Assembly (NCBI RefSeq): GCF_008014675.1 | Contig: NZ_VOXD01000009.1 | Coordinates: 1 to 64,000 of the forward strand | Origin: Neolewinella aurantiaca | GTDB taxonomy: Bacteria > Bacteroidota > Bacteroidia > Chitinophagales > Saprospiraceae | Direction: 5' to 3' | DNA length: 64,000 bases | Part shown: piece by piece, positions 8,036 to 17,448 of the stretch | Layout: each line of letters opens with the position of its first letter | Numbering within the stretch: the stretch's first letter is position 1 | Notes under the pieces: generated by a model | Database searches by the model: none | The model's input: the letters and a program-made list of their open reading frames with translations, nothing else | Told to the model about the DNA's origin: nothing | Made by a program: the position numbers and the translations under genes

Positions 8036-9295
8036 TCAGGCTTTTCTGAGCGTGAGTACCGAAATCTCAGGCAGGATGCCTACCCGCCCGGGGTAGCCCA
8101 AAAAGCCCAGCCCGCGGTTCACGTAAAGGTGTTGGTCGCCTTCTTTGTACAAGCCAGCCCATTGTTTGTAAAGGTATTGAGCCGGGCTCCATTTGAACCC
8201 CGGAATTTCGATCCCGAACTGAAACCCATGTGTATGCCCGCTCAGTGTAAGGTCGATGTCGGGGTACCCGGGACGGATCTTAGCATCCCAGTGCGTTGGG
8301 TCGTGGCTCAGCAGAACTTTACAGTCACAGGCGTCTGTTCCTGCGGTTGCTTTCGGTAAATCCGCCTTGCGGGGAAAGCGGAAAGCCGAGCCCCAGTTTT
8401 CCACACCGAGGATGCCGATTTTGTGTCCGTTTACATCGAGTATCCGGTTTTCATCGCGCAACAGGTCCCAGCCGAGGGCTGCATGGTGACCGTAGAGGCG
8501 CTCCATGTTGGCGGCGATGGCAGCCTTTTCCTCCTCGCTGCCTTTGGGGAAGCCCCAGTCGTGGTAGGTTCCATAATCGTGGTTACCGAGAATACTGAAC
8601 ACTCCGTATTTACCCTTCACGTTTTTGAAGATATCGATGAAGGGCACGATCTCATCCGCCTCGCTGTTCACCAGATCACCGGTAAAGCAAACCACATCGG
8701 CTTCTTCGGCATTGATCATGGCCACCGCATTTTTCAGCGGCTCAGAACGTGTCCAGCTACCCGAGTGCATATCGGAGATCTGAACAATTTTGAACCCCTC
8801 AAGTCCGGCAGGAAGGTTCTTCACAGGAACGTCGGTCGCAAAGCGCCGGTAGCGGTAAGCATTGCGTACGATCCCGTAGGTGAGCGTTGCCAGTGGTACC
8901 CCACCGGCAATCAATGCCGTCTTCGCCATAAAGCGAGAGCGACTGGTATCCCGTTCCGTTACGGGGCTGATACGATTGGCCAGCCAGCTTATACCACGGC
9001 GCAGATCGTCGATCCCCAGCAGCAGGATGATCGGCAGTTTACAAACCCAGAACAGGAAAAGACTGACCCGAACGATGAGTTGTGCGTTTTTGCCCCACCC
9101 GTCCACAATTTCAAGAACGTTCAGCAGCAGGAAAGTGAAAGCAAGCAGCGACAGTCCCCAGTAGACTGCGTAACCAATCCGTCGGGCCGTCGCTTTGTAA
9201 GGACTTAGCCAGCTGCGGATAGCCTGGAAGGCGTATACATCCAGTGCAAGAAGAGTAACCAGTAAGAAGATAAGGCGTAAGGTCATGCGTTGCAT
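8036..9295 (-). CDS. Membrane-anchored metallophosphoesterase (YkuE-like)
   Basis: From the ATG at 9295 the protein has 419 residues. About four hydrophobic helices fill the first 130 residues (MTLRLIFLLVTLLALDVYAF onward), and a calcineurin-type phosphoesterase domain follows. The metal-binding motifs appear in order: ISDMHSG, TGDLVNS, GNHDYG, SHDPTHW and GHTHGFQ. It probably acts at the membrane on a phosphorylated lipid or nucleotide, but the substrate is unknown. The frame stays open to an ATG at 9367, but those extra residues are not signal-like and the start at 9295 or 9286 leads straight into the first helix. It points away from the gene at 9393. Confidence 0.88.
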   Translation of the reverse strand: MQRMTLRLIFLLVTLLALDVYAFQAIRSWLSPYKATARRIGYAVYWGLSLLAFTFLLLNVLEIVDGWGKNAQLIVRVSLFLFWVCKLPIILLLGIDDLRRGISWLANRISPVTERDTSRSRFMAKTALIAGGVPLATLTYGIVRNAYRYRRFATDVPVKNLPAGLEGFKIVQISDMHSGSWTRSEPLKNAVAMINAEEADVVCFTGDLVNSEADEIVPFIDIFKNVKGKYGVFSILGNHDYGTYHDWGFPKGSEEEKAAIAANMERLYGHHAALGWDLLRDENRILDVNGHKIGILGVENWGSAFRFPRKADLPKATAGTDACDCKVLLSHDPTHWDAKIRPGYPDIDLTLSGHTHGFQFGIEIPGFKWSPAQYLYKQWAGLYKEGDQHLYVNRGLGFLGYPGRVGILPEISVLTLRKA

Positions 9296-9367
9296 AACGT
9301 GTCGAACCGGCTGGTGGTTGCCATAAATTTCAACCTTGCCCCACACTGCTCTTTCAGGGCTACTCAT

Positions 9368-9385
9368 TGCACCTGCGTCAGCGCC
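9368..9385 (+). repeat. Dispersed TGCACCTGCG repeat, copy 3
   Basis: TGCACCTGCGTCAGCGCC followed by ACGGAAAC, intergenic, just upstream of the phosphoesterase. Confidence 0.9.
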
Positions 9386-9392
9386 ACGGAAA

Positions 9393-10202
9393 CTATCGTA
9401 AAGAATCGATTCCGAAGTATGTTCTCGGGTAATCCTCTCCCACCAAAACGTAGGGTTTTATCCATTGCGAATCACGGAATACCTCGATGTTATGGGTGTC
9501 AGCAACGGCAAAAAGACGGATGGTTGCAAAGTATTTTTCGCGGTCCATCACTTCGTCGAAATAATCAGCATACGCCGGCAAATCATCAGGCGCGGTCGCA
9601 GGTGCAACGAACGTTTTTGCGAGCCGGGGAACTTCTTCTGCAGGAACTCTCCACAGCAAAGAATCGTGGAAACTCACCGTAATGCTGTCCACTTTTTCCG
9701 TTGCGACTTCCAGCGATCGTCTCCCACGGTAAGCATCGAAACAAAGCATTTTCTCCAGGGGTTCCCTGACGCTGGCCGGCAGCGCGAAAAGGTCGCCTGT
9801 GGCACCGACCTGTACAACGGGCGGCCCCTGAAGCGGGAAGCGAAAACTAAGTTCTTCCCGTTGCCCTCCTTCTCCCACCAGGATTACCGACGGGCCATGA
9901 ACCGCCGAAGACCGGCGCATCACGGAATCGGTTTGCAGGTTGTTCAGGATTTCGATCAGCCGGTCGGCTGCTTCGCTTTGGTCGTACAATTCGATGGCGT
10001 CCTGCTTAACGATCCAGCCGCCCTCTTCGCCCCGAAAGATCCGGAACCCGCGGCGATCGTTGGTTACCTTCAGCTCACGCAGCGTATTGGTATTGGTCAG
10101 CAGCAGGTTTTCGCGCAGGGGCTGATCGGTAAACGATTGCAGGTAGAACCAGCCGGCGTAAGCCATAGCTGCCAGGATCACTAAAGGAATCAGGGTACGC
10201 AT
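9393..10202 (-). CDS. Membrane-anchored or secreted protein, DUF4340-like, unknown function
   Basis: 269 residues. A single hydrophobic N-terminal segment (LIPLVILAAMAYAGWFYLQS) is followed by a soluble extracytoplasmic domain. Segments such as RELKVTNDRRGFRIFRGEEG and GGWIVKQ resemble the repeated beta-units of DUF4340 proteins (WxV-type strands after a short anchor). I assign no function. One dispersed repeat copy lies in frame and encodes VAPATAPD near residue 200, in a loop-like stretch. It shares the strand of the phosphoesterase (start 9295) and rdgB (stop 10290), and could be cotranscribed. Confidence 0.65.
   Translation of the reverse strand: MRTLIPLVILAAMAYAGWFYLQSFTDQPLRENLLLTNTNTLRELKVTNDRRGFRIFRGEEGGWIVKQDAIELYDQSEAADRLIEILNNLQTDSVMRRSSAVHGPSVILVGEGGQREELSFRFPLQGPPVVQVGATGDLFALPASVREPLEKMLCFDAYRGRRSLEVATEKVDSITVSFHDSLLWRVPAEEVPRLAKTFVAPATAPDDLPAYADYFDEVMDREKYFATIRLFAVADTHNIEVFRDSQWIKPYVLVGEDYPRTYFGIDSLR
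9589..9606 (-). repeat. Dispersed TGCACCTGCG repeat, copy 4 (inside a gene)
   Basis: Minus strand TGCACCTGCGACCGCGCC. It is read in the DUF4340-like gene as GCA CCT GCG ACC GCG CC. Confidence 0.9.
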
Positions 10203-10289
10203 AGATCGGGGCTAAAGGGGGAAGCGTGCAAAGAGCAGAAATCAGGGCCAAATGCTGTAATCTGGTCTCCGCATTTTACACTTTACTTT

Positions 10290-10874
10290 CTAGTTTTCGC
10301 GCAGAAAATCCTGCAGTTTGGTCATGGCCCGGGCGCGGTGGCTCATACTCCGCTTTTCCTCGCCGGTCATTTCTGCGAAGGTACGCCCATCGCCGTCGTC
10401 GGGAATGAAAATGGGATCATAACCGAAGCCATCCGTCCCGTTGCTTACTGCTTCGCTGATGCGGCCTTCGCAGCGGCCCTCGAAGAGGTGTTCTTCGCCG
10501 TTCATGATCAGGCAAAGGAAGGTACGGAAGCGGGCCGTCCGATCGGATTTGCCTTCCAGCCCGGCGAGGATTTTGGCGTTATTGGCTTCAGCACTTCGCT
10601 CCGGGCCCGCGTAGCGGGCCGTGATGACACCCGGCGCACCGCCGAGCGCATCTACTTCCAGGCCGGTGTCTTCGCTGAAACAATCGTGTCCGTAGTTTTC
10701 CTTTACGTAGCGGGCTTTTTGCTCGGCGTTCCCGGCAAGGGTCGGCTGTGTTTCCGGGATGTCCTCGTGGCAGCCGATGTCCTCAAGGCTCAGAAAAGTG
10801 TACTGGTCGCCCAGTTGAGCTTTGATCTCAGCGATTTTGTTCTTGTTGTTGGTAGCAAAGACTAATTGGGACAT
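10290..10874 (-). CDS. rdgB: Non-canonical purine NTP pyrophosphatase (RdgB/HAM1)
   Basis: Hydrolyses dITP, XTP and ITP to monophosphates and pyrophosphate, keeping deaminated purines out of DNA and RNA. The length of 194 residues is typical. The N-terminal substrate motif FATNNKNKIAEIKAQL, the central FSEDTGLEVDALGGAPGV with the catalytic acidic residues, and the C-terminal GFGYDPIFIP and SHRARAM segments are all present. Start MSQLVFATNNKN is at the usual place. It is a cytoplasmic enzyme. Confidence 0.96.
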   Translation of the reverse strand: MSQLVFATNNKNKIAEIKAQLGDQYTFLSLEDIGCHEDIPETQPTLAGNAEQKARYVKENYGHDCFSEDTGLEVDALGGAPGVITARYAGPERSAEANNAKILAGLEGKSDRTARFRTFLCLIMNGEEHLFEGRCEGRISEAVSNGTDGFGYDPIFIPDDGDGRTFAEMTGEEKRSMSHRARAMTKLQDFLREN

Positions 10875-10969
10875 GATACGAAAGGTAGTTTATGGCGTTA
10901 ATTGTGTTAGGCGCAAACCAGATTGTGTTCTTGATTCATCTGCTGGACATACTCAGGTGCTGACAGCTT

Positions 10970-11419
10970 TCACCCCTTCATGAAACTTGCCTTCACACCG
11001 CGCCACAGAGCGCCGGCGGGGCCGTTGTCACCTTTATTTTTGGCTTCGGAGATCGTTGCCGCCGAAGGATTACGCATGTAATTCACGCCGCCGACTTCCA
11101 CGGGAAAATAATCGGCGACCTGAAAGTGCAGGCCGAGCGACTTCATGTCCTGGCCAAAAAGCAAGACGCGTTTTATTTTCAGGTGGCGGATCAAACCGGT
11201 AAGGTCCAGCGGCCCGGCGGCGGGGGACCACTCCAGCAAGTGAAGTTGAAGTTTTGGATCGTCGTACCCCGCCGCAGCGAGCACCCTTTCCAGGAAATCA
11301 TAGTCGGAGTCGTAGACGATCAGCAGGTCAACGCCATCGACGGCATTGGGAGATAACTGACGGATCGCTTCGGCATATCCGGGTTGTCCGATGAGTTCGA
11401 TGTCGGGAAAAATGGCCAT
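10970..11419 (-). CDS. Conserved hypothetical protein
   Basis: 149 residues from the ATG at 11419 (MAIFPDIELIGQPGY). The frame extends to 11509, but the extra residues are low quality and unlike a protein start. It has alternating beta/alpha character (GVDLLIVYDSDYDFLERVL, KRVLLFGQDMKSLGL) and a terminal block YMRNPSAATISEAKNKGDNG. I do not recognise a family with confidence; a small nucleotide- or replication-associated protein would fit the shape but is only a guess. It lies behind rdgB on the same strand. Confidence 0.55.
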   Translation of the reverse strand: MAIFPDIELIGQPGYAEAIRQLSPNAVDGVDLLIVYDSDYDFLERVLAAAGYDDPKLQLHLLEWSPAAGPLDLTGLIRHLKIKRVLLFGQDMKSLGLHFQVADYFPVEVGGVNYMRNPSAATISEAKNKGDNGPAGALWRGVKASFMKG

Positions 11420-11584
11420 GGGGCTAAGGTAGCACGTAAGTTCGTTATGCTGTCTCTGGATTCCTGCTTCTCTCTCCCCCGGCGGCTGTCGTCGGGCGAG
11501 GAGGGGCAACGCAATTGCTAAGGGTATCGAGTCCTTCCGGATACGTTTGGATCAGCGGCGAATCCCCGGACAAACAACCTGCCC

Positions 11585-11602
11585 GGCACCTGCGTTCGCG
11601 CC
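11585..11602 (+). repeat. Dispersed TGCACCTGCG repeat, copy 5
   Basis: GGCACCTGCGTTCGCGCC followed by CCCGAAAC. The first base differs from consensus. It is intergenic, upstream of the S9 peptidase gene. Confidence 0.85.
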
Positions 11603-11701
11603 CCCGAAACGAGGTTTTAGGTTACCCAAAAGACATTCCCCCCACATCGGGCCAAACGTACTCTGTTAAGTTCTGTATCTTGAAACCTCAAACCCAACCA
11701 A

Positions 11702-14125
11702 ATGAGAAACCTCCTTTTCCTGTTTTTTATCGGCTGCATCCTGCCGCTGACCGCCCAGAACCTGGGCTACCAAAAACCACACAAAGCAATCCTCGACCTT
11801 GTAGACGTCCCGCTTGCACCGGGTGTCATGATGGATGACGCTCACGAATTCATGGTCCTGACCTACCGCGACGCCTACAAATCCATCGAAGACCTCAGCC
11901 GTCAGGAAATGCGCCTCGGCGGCCTGCGCATCGACCCGGCCACCAACATCGGAAGCCGGACGAACTACTCCAACAAAATTGCCGTACGGCGGGTAACCGG
12001 CAAAACGGACCTGATGGAAGTGATGGGCCTGCCCGACAACCCAAAACTTTCCAACTTCACCTGGAGCCCGGACCAGACGAAAATTGCCATGACCCACACC
12101 ACCGCCGACGGGGTCGAGGTATGGTTTCTCGACGTAGCCGCAGCTTCCGTAAAACGGGTTACCGATGCATCGGTTGATCCGATCAACGCCAACCTCGGCG
12201 ACGTTATCAACTGGTTCGATGACAGCCAGAGCATGCTCCTCAAGTTTCTTCCTGCCGACCGCAAAGAACTGATCAACGGTGCCACTGCCGTTCCTACCGG
12301 CCCCACCATTTCGACCGCTGACGGCAAAAAGGCTCAGAACCGCACCTACCAGGACCTCCTCAAGAACCCCAACGATGAGCACAACTTCGAGCAACTCGCA
12401 CGTTCTACCATCTCCCGCGTCCGGCTGAATGGTACGAAAGAAGAATTTTTGCCAACAAACATGTACCGGAGTATCAGTTTCAGCCCGGACGGAGAGTACG
12501 TCATGGTAACCAATATCGAACGACCATTCTCTTATCTCGTACCTTACTACCGCTTTCCTTCCGTCACGACGGTGTACACCAAAGAAGGGAAGAAAGTCAA
12601 CACAGTCAATACGGTTCCGCTGATCGAAGACCTCCCCAAAGGCTTTATGGCGACCCAGCCGGGCAGACGGAGCGTCAGCTGGCGCTCCGACCGCGCCGCC
12701 AGCCTCATCTACGTCGAGGCGCTGGACGAAGGAGACCCTGCCAACGAAGTTGAATACCGCGATCAGGTATTTACGCTCCCCGCTCCGTTTGCCGGCAAAG
12801 GAAGCCCGCTCGTAAAAACCATCAATCGCTTTTCCGGCATCCGCTGGGGCGACGATAAGACCGCAGTTCTCTACGACCGCTGGTGGGATACCCGCAACGC
12901 AAAAACCTATGTGTTCGATCCTTCTGCCCCGAATAAGAAAGCCCGCATTCTTTTTGACCGCAATTATCAGGACACCTACAGCGATCCTGGTAATTTCGTA
13001 TCGAAGCGGAACAAATGGGGCCGCTCGGTACTCGCCCTCAAAAACGGAAACGCCTTCCTGCTGGGTGCCGGCTTTTCGGACAAAGGCCAGTTCCCTTTCC
13101 TGGACCGGATGGCTCTGGAATCAGGAAAAACAGAACGCCTTTATCAGTCTGAATACACCGATAAAGTTGAAAGCCTGCGGGATTACGACGTAGAATCCAA
13201 CCAGCTGATGGTGCGCATCGAGTCACCGACGGAGTTCCCCAACTACGCCTTTCGCGATGTTCGTTCGGGAAAAGTAACCCCGATTACTGAATTTGAAAAC
13301 CCGTTTGCGGCGCTCGGCAGCGTCCACAAGGAAGTCATCAATTACAAGCGCGAAGACGGGCTGGACCTTTCCGGTACACTCTACCTTCCTGTCGGTTACG
13401 AGGAAGGAAAGAAATACCCGATGATCCTGTGGGCCTACCCGCGCGAGTACAAAGACAAAGCCAGTGCCAGCCAGACCACCAGTAACCCCAACAGTTTTAT
13501 TTACCCCTACTACGGCAGCCCCGTTTACTGGGTTACCCGTGGTTACGTTGTGCTCGACGCAGCCGCCTTCCCGATCGTTGGCGAGGGAGACACCGAGCCT
13601 AACGATTCGTTCCGCAAGCAACTGGTTAGCAACGCCAAAGCAGCCATTGACGCAGTAGATAAACTAGGCTACATCGACCGGGAACGCGTTGCCGTTGGTG
13701 GCCACAGCTACGGAGCCTTCATGGTGGCCAACCTGCTGAGTCATTCCGATCTCTTCGCTGCGGGCATTGCCCGCAGTGGTGCGTACAACCGGACGCTGAC
13801 GCCCTTCGGGTTCCAGTCTGAACAACGCTCGTACTGGGATGCCCCTGAGGTATACAACACGATGTCTCCCTTCATGCACGCCGACAAGATGAAGACGCCA
13901 CTTCTTCTCGTCCACGGCGAAGCCGACAACAATTCGGGCACCTACCCTCTCCAGTCAGAGCGCTACTTCAACGCCCTGAAGGGGCTCGGTGCTACCGTTC
14001 GCCTGGTAATGCTGCCCAAAGAAAGCCACGGTTACCGCGCAAAGGAATCCATTCTGCACTTGCTCTGGGAGCAGGATCAGTGGATGGACAAATACGTTAA
14101 GAACAAAGGAGTTATCCGGCCGTAG
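11702..14125 (+). CDS. Secreted S9 serine peptidase (prolyl oligopeptidase family, glutamyl endopeptidase-like)
   Basis: 807 residues. A signal peptide (MRNLLFLFFIGCILPLTAQ) shows export. The N-terminal half is a beta-propeller (repeated SFSPDGEYVMV-type strands). The C-terminal half, from about residue 560, is an alpha/beta hydrolase with GGHSYGAF (nucleophile near 669), HGEADNNSG (aspartate) and KESHGYRA (histidine near 777). This arrangement and the HGEADNNSGTYPLQSERYF stretch resemble the S9D group that includes plant chloroplast glutamyl endopeptidase. It likely degrades peptides in the periplasm. It is followed by a hairpin. Confidence 0.9.
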   Translation: MRNLLFLFFIGCILPLTAQNLGYQKPHKAILDLVDVPLAPGVMMDDAHEFMVLTYRDAYKSIEDLSRQEMRLGGLRIDPATNIGSRTNYSNKIAVRRVTGKTDLMEVMGLPDNPKLSNFTWSPDQTKIAMTHTTADGVEVWFLDVAAASVKRVTDASVDPINANLGDVINWFDDSQSMLLKFLPADRKELINGATAVPTGPTISTADGKKAQNRTYQDLLKNPNDEHNFEQLARSTISRVRLNGTKEEFLPTNMYRSISFSPDGEYVMVTNIERPFSYLVPYYRFPSVTTVYTKEGKKVNTVNTVPLIEDLPKGFMATQPGRRSVSWRSDRAASLIYVEALDEGDPANEVEYRDQVFTLPAPFAGKGSPLVKTINRFSGIRWGDDKTAVLYDRWWDTRNAKTYVFDPSAPNKKARILFDRNYQDTYSDPGNFVSKRNKWGRSVLALKNGNAFLLGAGFSDKGQFPFLDRMALESGKTERLYQSEYTDKVESLRDYDVESNQLMVRIESPTEFPNYAFRDVRSGKVTPITEFENPFAALGSVHKEVINYKREDGLDLSGTLYLPVGYEEGKKYPMILWAYPREYKDKASASQTTSNPNSFIYPYYGSPVYWVTRGYVVLDAAAFPIVGEGDTEPNDSFRKQLVSNAKAAIDAVDKLGYIDRERVAVGGHSYGAFMVANLLSHSDLFAAGIARSGAYNRTLTPFGFQSEQRSYWDAPEVYNTMSPFMHADKMKTPLLLVHGEADNNSGTYPLQSERYFNALKGLGATVRLVMLPKESHGYRAKESILHLLWEQDQWMDKYVKNKGVIRP

Positions 14126-14138
14126 GCAGTAAAAAGTT

Positions 14139-14185
14139 AGTGCCGCACCTACCTGCGGGGGTTCCCGTCGGGTAAGTGCGGCACT
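14139..14185. terminator. Hairpin between convergent S9 peptidase and acyl-CoA ligase genes
   Basis: AGTGCCGCAC pairs perfectly with GTGCGGCACT, and ACC/GGT may extend it. No long T-run follows. Confidence 0.6.
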
Positions 14186-14218
14186 TCACTATTGATACAC
14201 GGCCTTTTTGAGGAATGC

Positions 14219-15886
14219 TTAATCCCGCAGCATCCGCCGCAGGATCTTACCTACGTTGGATTTTGGCAGTTCCTCGCGGAACTCGACGGCTTTAGGTACT
14301 TTATAGCCCGTAAGATTTTCGCGGGCGTAGGCGATGACTTCATCTTCGGTAAGCGACTTATCCTTTCTCACCACAAAAACCTTGACTATTTCACCGGATT
14401 TCTCGGAGGGAACACCGACTGCGGCCAATTCGAGAATTTTGGGATGCCCGGCCAGTACGTCTTCGACCTCGTTGGGGAAGACGTTGAAGCCGGAGACCAG
14501 AATCATGTCCTTCTTGCGGTCAACGATGCGGAAGAATCCATCTTCGGACATCATACCGATGTCTCCCGTTTTGAGCCAACCATCGGCGGTGATAACCTCT
14601 GCGGTATCTTCAGGCCGGTTGAGGTAACCCTTCATTACCTGAGGGCCTTTGATGTGAATCTCGCCTCTTTCGTCCGGAGTGGCGACCCGGTTTTCTTCCT
14701 CATTCCAGACGCGCATATCGGTGCTGGACATCGGGATTCCGATGGTGCCATTGCGTTCGGTGCCATCCAGCGGGTTCATGCTTGCACAGGGGCTTGATTC
14801 AGTGAGGCCGTACCCTTCGGTCAGCGGGACACCGGTTAGCTTCTGCCAGGCTTCCGCCACGGGGCGCTGGACCGCCATACCGCCGCCAACGGCGGCGCGG
14901 AGATGACGGAAATCGAGCTTCTTGAAACCGGAATTGTTCAACAGGCCGTTGAAGAGCGTATTGACGCCGGTTATTCCGGCGATTTTGTTGTCCTTGAAAG
15001 CACTGTTGATGGTACTCATATCACGGGGATTGGTGATGAGTACGTTACAAACACCGTGCAGAAACAAGCCAACTGCGTTTACCGAAAAGGCAAAGATATG
15101 GTACAGCGGCAACGGGCAGAGCATCGCGCCTTCTCCACCTTCCTCGAATTTATCTTTCAGCCAGGCTTTTGCCTGCAGGCCGTTGGCGATCAGGTTTTTA
15201 TTTGAAAGCATTGCGCCCTTAGACACACCGGTCGTTCCGCCGGTGTACTGCAGCGCGATGGTGTCGTCGTGTTTGCTCTCAAAGGTTGGGAGTTTGTACT
15301 TTTTACCTTCTGCCAGCGCCGTTTTAAAAGTAACCGAACCGGGGAGATTGAACTTCGGCACCATGTTTTTCACGTTCCGGACAACGAAATTGGTGATTCC
15401 TCCTTTCAGAAAACCGAGCAGCTCCCCGATACTGGTGGTAACGACCGTTTTGATTTCGGTTTCGTTGATAATTTTCTCCAGATTGGAAGCGAAATTCTCA
15501 GCGATGATGATCGCCTTAGCGCTGCTGTCGGTAAACTGGTGCTTCATCTCCCGCGGGGTGTAAAGCGGGTTAGTGTTGACGAGTACGAGCCCTGCCTTAA
15601 GGATGCCGTGTACCACAACCGGATACTGCAAGAGGTTAGGCATCATTACGGCAACGCTGTCTCCGGGCTGCAGGCCCCGGTAGTGGAGGTAGGCTCCGAA
15701 GGCGTTCGACATTTTGTCGAGTTCGTTGTAACTGATTGCCTTACCCATACATTTGAAGGCAGGTTTGTTTTTATATCTCTTAGTTGCTTCGCTGAGCAAA
15801 TCATTTAGCGAAGCATAGGCGTTGGTGTCAATATTGGCGGGAATTCCGGCGGGGTACTGTGCCAGCCAGGGGCGCTGATCGGACAT
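14219..15886 (-). CDS. fadD: Long-chain-fatty-acid--CoA ligase
   Basis: Activates fatty acids with ATP and CoA for beta-oxidation or lipid synthesis; cytoplasmic or membrane-associated. The 555-residue protein is standard for FadD. The ANL-superfamily motifs are clear: LQYTGGTTGVSKGAM (P-loop-like AMP-binding), EGYGLTESS, GWLKTGDIG, and the C-terminal domain lysine in a GKILRRMLRD end. Start MSDQRPWLAQYPAGIP matches the family. Upstream lies an intergenic region with an inverted repeat pair and the divergent mreB operon. Confidence 0.94.
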   Translation of the reverse strand: MSDQRPWLAQYPAGIPANIDTNAYASLNDLLSEATKRYKNKPAFKCMGKAISYNELDKMSNAFGAYLHYRGLQPGDSVAVMMPNLLQYPVVVHGILKAGLVLVNTNPLYTPREMKHQFTDSSAKAIIIAENFASNLEKIINETEIKTVVTTSIGELLGFLKGGITNFVVRNVKNMVPKFNLPGSVTFKTALAEGKKYKLPTFESKHDDTIALQYTGGTTGVSKGAMLSNKNLIANGLQAKAWLKDKFEEGGEGAMLCPLPLYHIFAFSVNAVGLFLHGVCNVLITNPRDMSTINSAFKDNKIAGITGVNTLFNGLLNNSGFKKLDFRHLRAAVGGGMAVQRPVAEAWQKLTGVPLTEGYGLTESSPCASMNPLDGTERNGTIGIPMSSTDMRVWNEEENRVATPDERGEIHIKGPQVMKGYLNRPEDTAEVITADGWLKTGDIGMMSEDGFFRIVDRKKDMILVSGFNVFPNEVEDVLAGHPKILELAAVGVPSEKSGEIVKVFVVRKDKSLTEDEVIAYARENLTGYKVPKAVEFREELPKSNVGKILRRMLRD

Positions 15887-15991
15887 ATGCTTGATCTTTT
15901 TAATTGAAAACTGGGAGCAAAGTACGAAAGTTTAGAGTTGTCGGCCCTCAAGACTTCCCGCGCGCGTTTCTGTTTTGTGCCGAAATAAGCA

Positions 15992-16009
15992 GGCGGGGCC
16001 GCAGGTGCA
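15992..16009 (-). repeat. Dispersed TGCACCTGCG repeat, copy 6
   Basis: Minus strand TGCACCTGCGGCCCCGCC. Inverted pair with copy 7, 102 bp end to end. Confidence 0.9.
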
Positions 16010-16075
16010 AGGCTGAGATTTCCGGAAAGGAGCCCCACAGGAAGGCCAGCGACCTCCTCTTCAGAACCCTCTCTT

Positions 16076-16093
16076 TGCACCTGCGTCAGCGCC
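16076..16093 (+). repeat. Dispersed TGCACCTGCG repeat, copy 7
   Basis: TGCACCTGCGTCAGCGCC followed by CGAAAAAC, intergenic. Confidence 0.9.
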
Positions 16094-16281
16094 CGAAAAA
16101 CGCTCAGAGAATAACTTAATTCGGAAGTACCAACAATAAACGACCGATTCCGATGGTTTACGGGTACTTTTTACGACTTTTGCGGAAACCAAAGAAGTCG
16201 ACGTCAGATGTTACTATAAGGTTGGGACCAAGATGCCTTCCCTTCGAGACTTCCGGCGACCTTCACGATACAAATATTCAA

Positions 16282-17319
16282 ATGAGGTTTTTCAGCCTAT
16301 TTCAACAAAACTTAGCCATCGACCTGGGAACAGCCAATACGCTGATTATCCAGAACGATAAAGTGGTGGTCAACGAGCCATCCATCGTAGCCATCAACCG
16401 CAAGACGGAAGAGACCATTGCCGTTGGCCGCCGTGCCATGCAGATGCACGAAAAAACACACGACACCATCCATACGGTTCGTCCGCTCAAAGATGGGGTT
16501 ATTGCAGATTTCCGTGCCGCAGAACACATGATCAAGGGGATGATCGACATGATCGGCAACCGCCGTTCGTTCTTCACCCATCTGAAGATGGTGATCTGCA
16601 TCCCTTCCGGCATCACCGAGGTGGAGAAGCGCGCTGTATTCGAATCTGCCGCACGGGTAGACTCAAAAGAGACTTACCTGATCTTTGAACCGATGGCTGC
16701 CGCCCTCGGTATTGGTCTTGACGTGGAAGAGCCTGTAGGCAACATGATCATCGACATAGGCGGAGGGACAACGGAGATCGCCGTAATTGCACTCTCGGGT
16801 ATTGTTTGTGACCAGTCCATCAGAACGGCCGGCGACGAGTTCACCGAGAACATAGTAAACTACATGAAGCGGCAGCACAACATCCTGATCGGAGAGCGTA
16901 CCGCCGAAAAGATCAAGATTGCTGTTGGCTCTGCCCTTCCGGAACTCGACGACCCGCCCCCACCCTACGCCGTCAACGGCCGCGACTTGCTGAACGGTAT
17001 TCCGCGGCAGATTACGGTTACTTACCAGGAAATTGCCACCGCTCTGGACGAAAGCATCGTCTCTATCGAAGAAGCTGTGATCCGTGCCTTGGAAACCACT
17101 CCTCCGGAGCTGGCTTCCGACATCTACTCTACCGGTCTTTACCTTACTGGTGGCGGAGCCCTGCTGCGTGGCCTCGATAAGCGCCTGAGCGCCAAGACTC
17201 AACTGCCCGTTCACGTAGCTGAAGACCCTCTGAGTGCCGTAGTTCGAGGCACCAGTAAGGCCCTGAGCGACACACAACGGTTCCGGGCAATTCTGGTTCC
17301 GAGCAGCAGCGTGAGCTAG
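16282..17319 (+). CDS. mreB: Rod-shape-determining actin-like ATPase MreB
   Basis: The membrane-associated bacterial actin that organises lateral cell-wall synthesis. 345 residues from the ATG at 16282 (MRFFSLFQQNLAIDLGTANT), which is the normal MreB start and length. The frame is open further upstream but that stretch is not conserved. Nucleotide-binding motifs are seen: AIDLGTANT (phosphate-1), IDIGGGTTEIAV (phosphate-2) and LTGGGALLRGLD (adenosine). The N-terminal MRFFSLF hydrophobic patch may serve as membrane anchor. First gene of mreB-mreC-mreD-mrdA. Confidence 0.98.
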   Translation: MRFFSLFQQNLAIDLGTANTLIIQNDKVVVNEPSIVAINRKTEETIAVGRRAMQMHEKTHDTIHTVRPLKDGVIADFRAAEHMIKGMIDMIGNRRSFFTHLKMVICIPSGITEVEKRAVFESAARVDSKETYLIFEPMAAALGIGLDVEEPVGNMIIDIGGGTTEIAVIALSGIVCDQSIRTAGDEFTENIVNYMKRQHNILIGERTAEKIKIAVGSALPELDDPPPPYAVNGRDLLNGIPRQITVTYQEIATALDESIVSIEEAVIRALETTPPELASDIYSTGLYLTGGGALLRGLDKRLSAKTQLPVHVAEDPLSAVVRGTSKALSDTQRFRAILVPSSSVS

Positions 17320-17373
17320 TTGAAGCCTGCAGTAAAGAGCGCGGATTTTAAGAACCCGGTGCTGTTTACCGCC

Positions 17374-17390
17374 TGAATAACTTTTATTCA
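17374..17390. other. Small perfect hairpin between mreB and mreC
   Basis: TGAATAA-CTT-TTATTCA. It could shape or attenuate the mre message. No T-run is seen. Confidence 0.4.
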
Positions 17391-17448
17391 ATAAACATTT
17401 TGCCTGTCGTGGCCCAGCGCGGCGGGCAGTCTCTAACCTCCAACTTGC

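Larger units (their letters stand above)
15887..16281. other. 395 bp gap between divergent fadD and mreB, with an inverted repeat pair
   Basis: Contains dispersed-repeat copies 6 and 7 facing each other (15992-16093). Nearer to mreB it contains GGTTTACGGGTACTTTTTACG, a possible promoter region. The frame from 16153 runs into mreB but its first 43 codons are not MreB-like, so I treat them as leader. Confidence 0.6.
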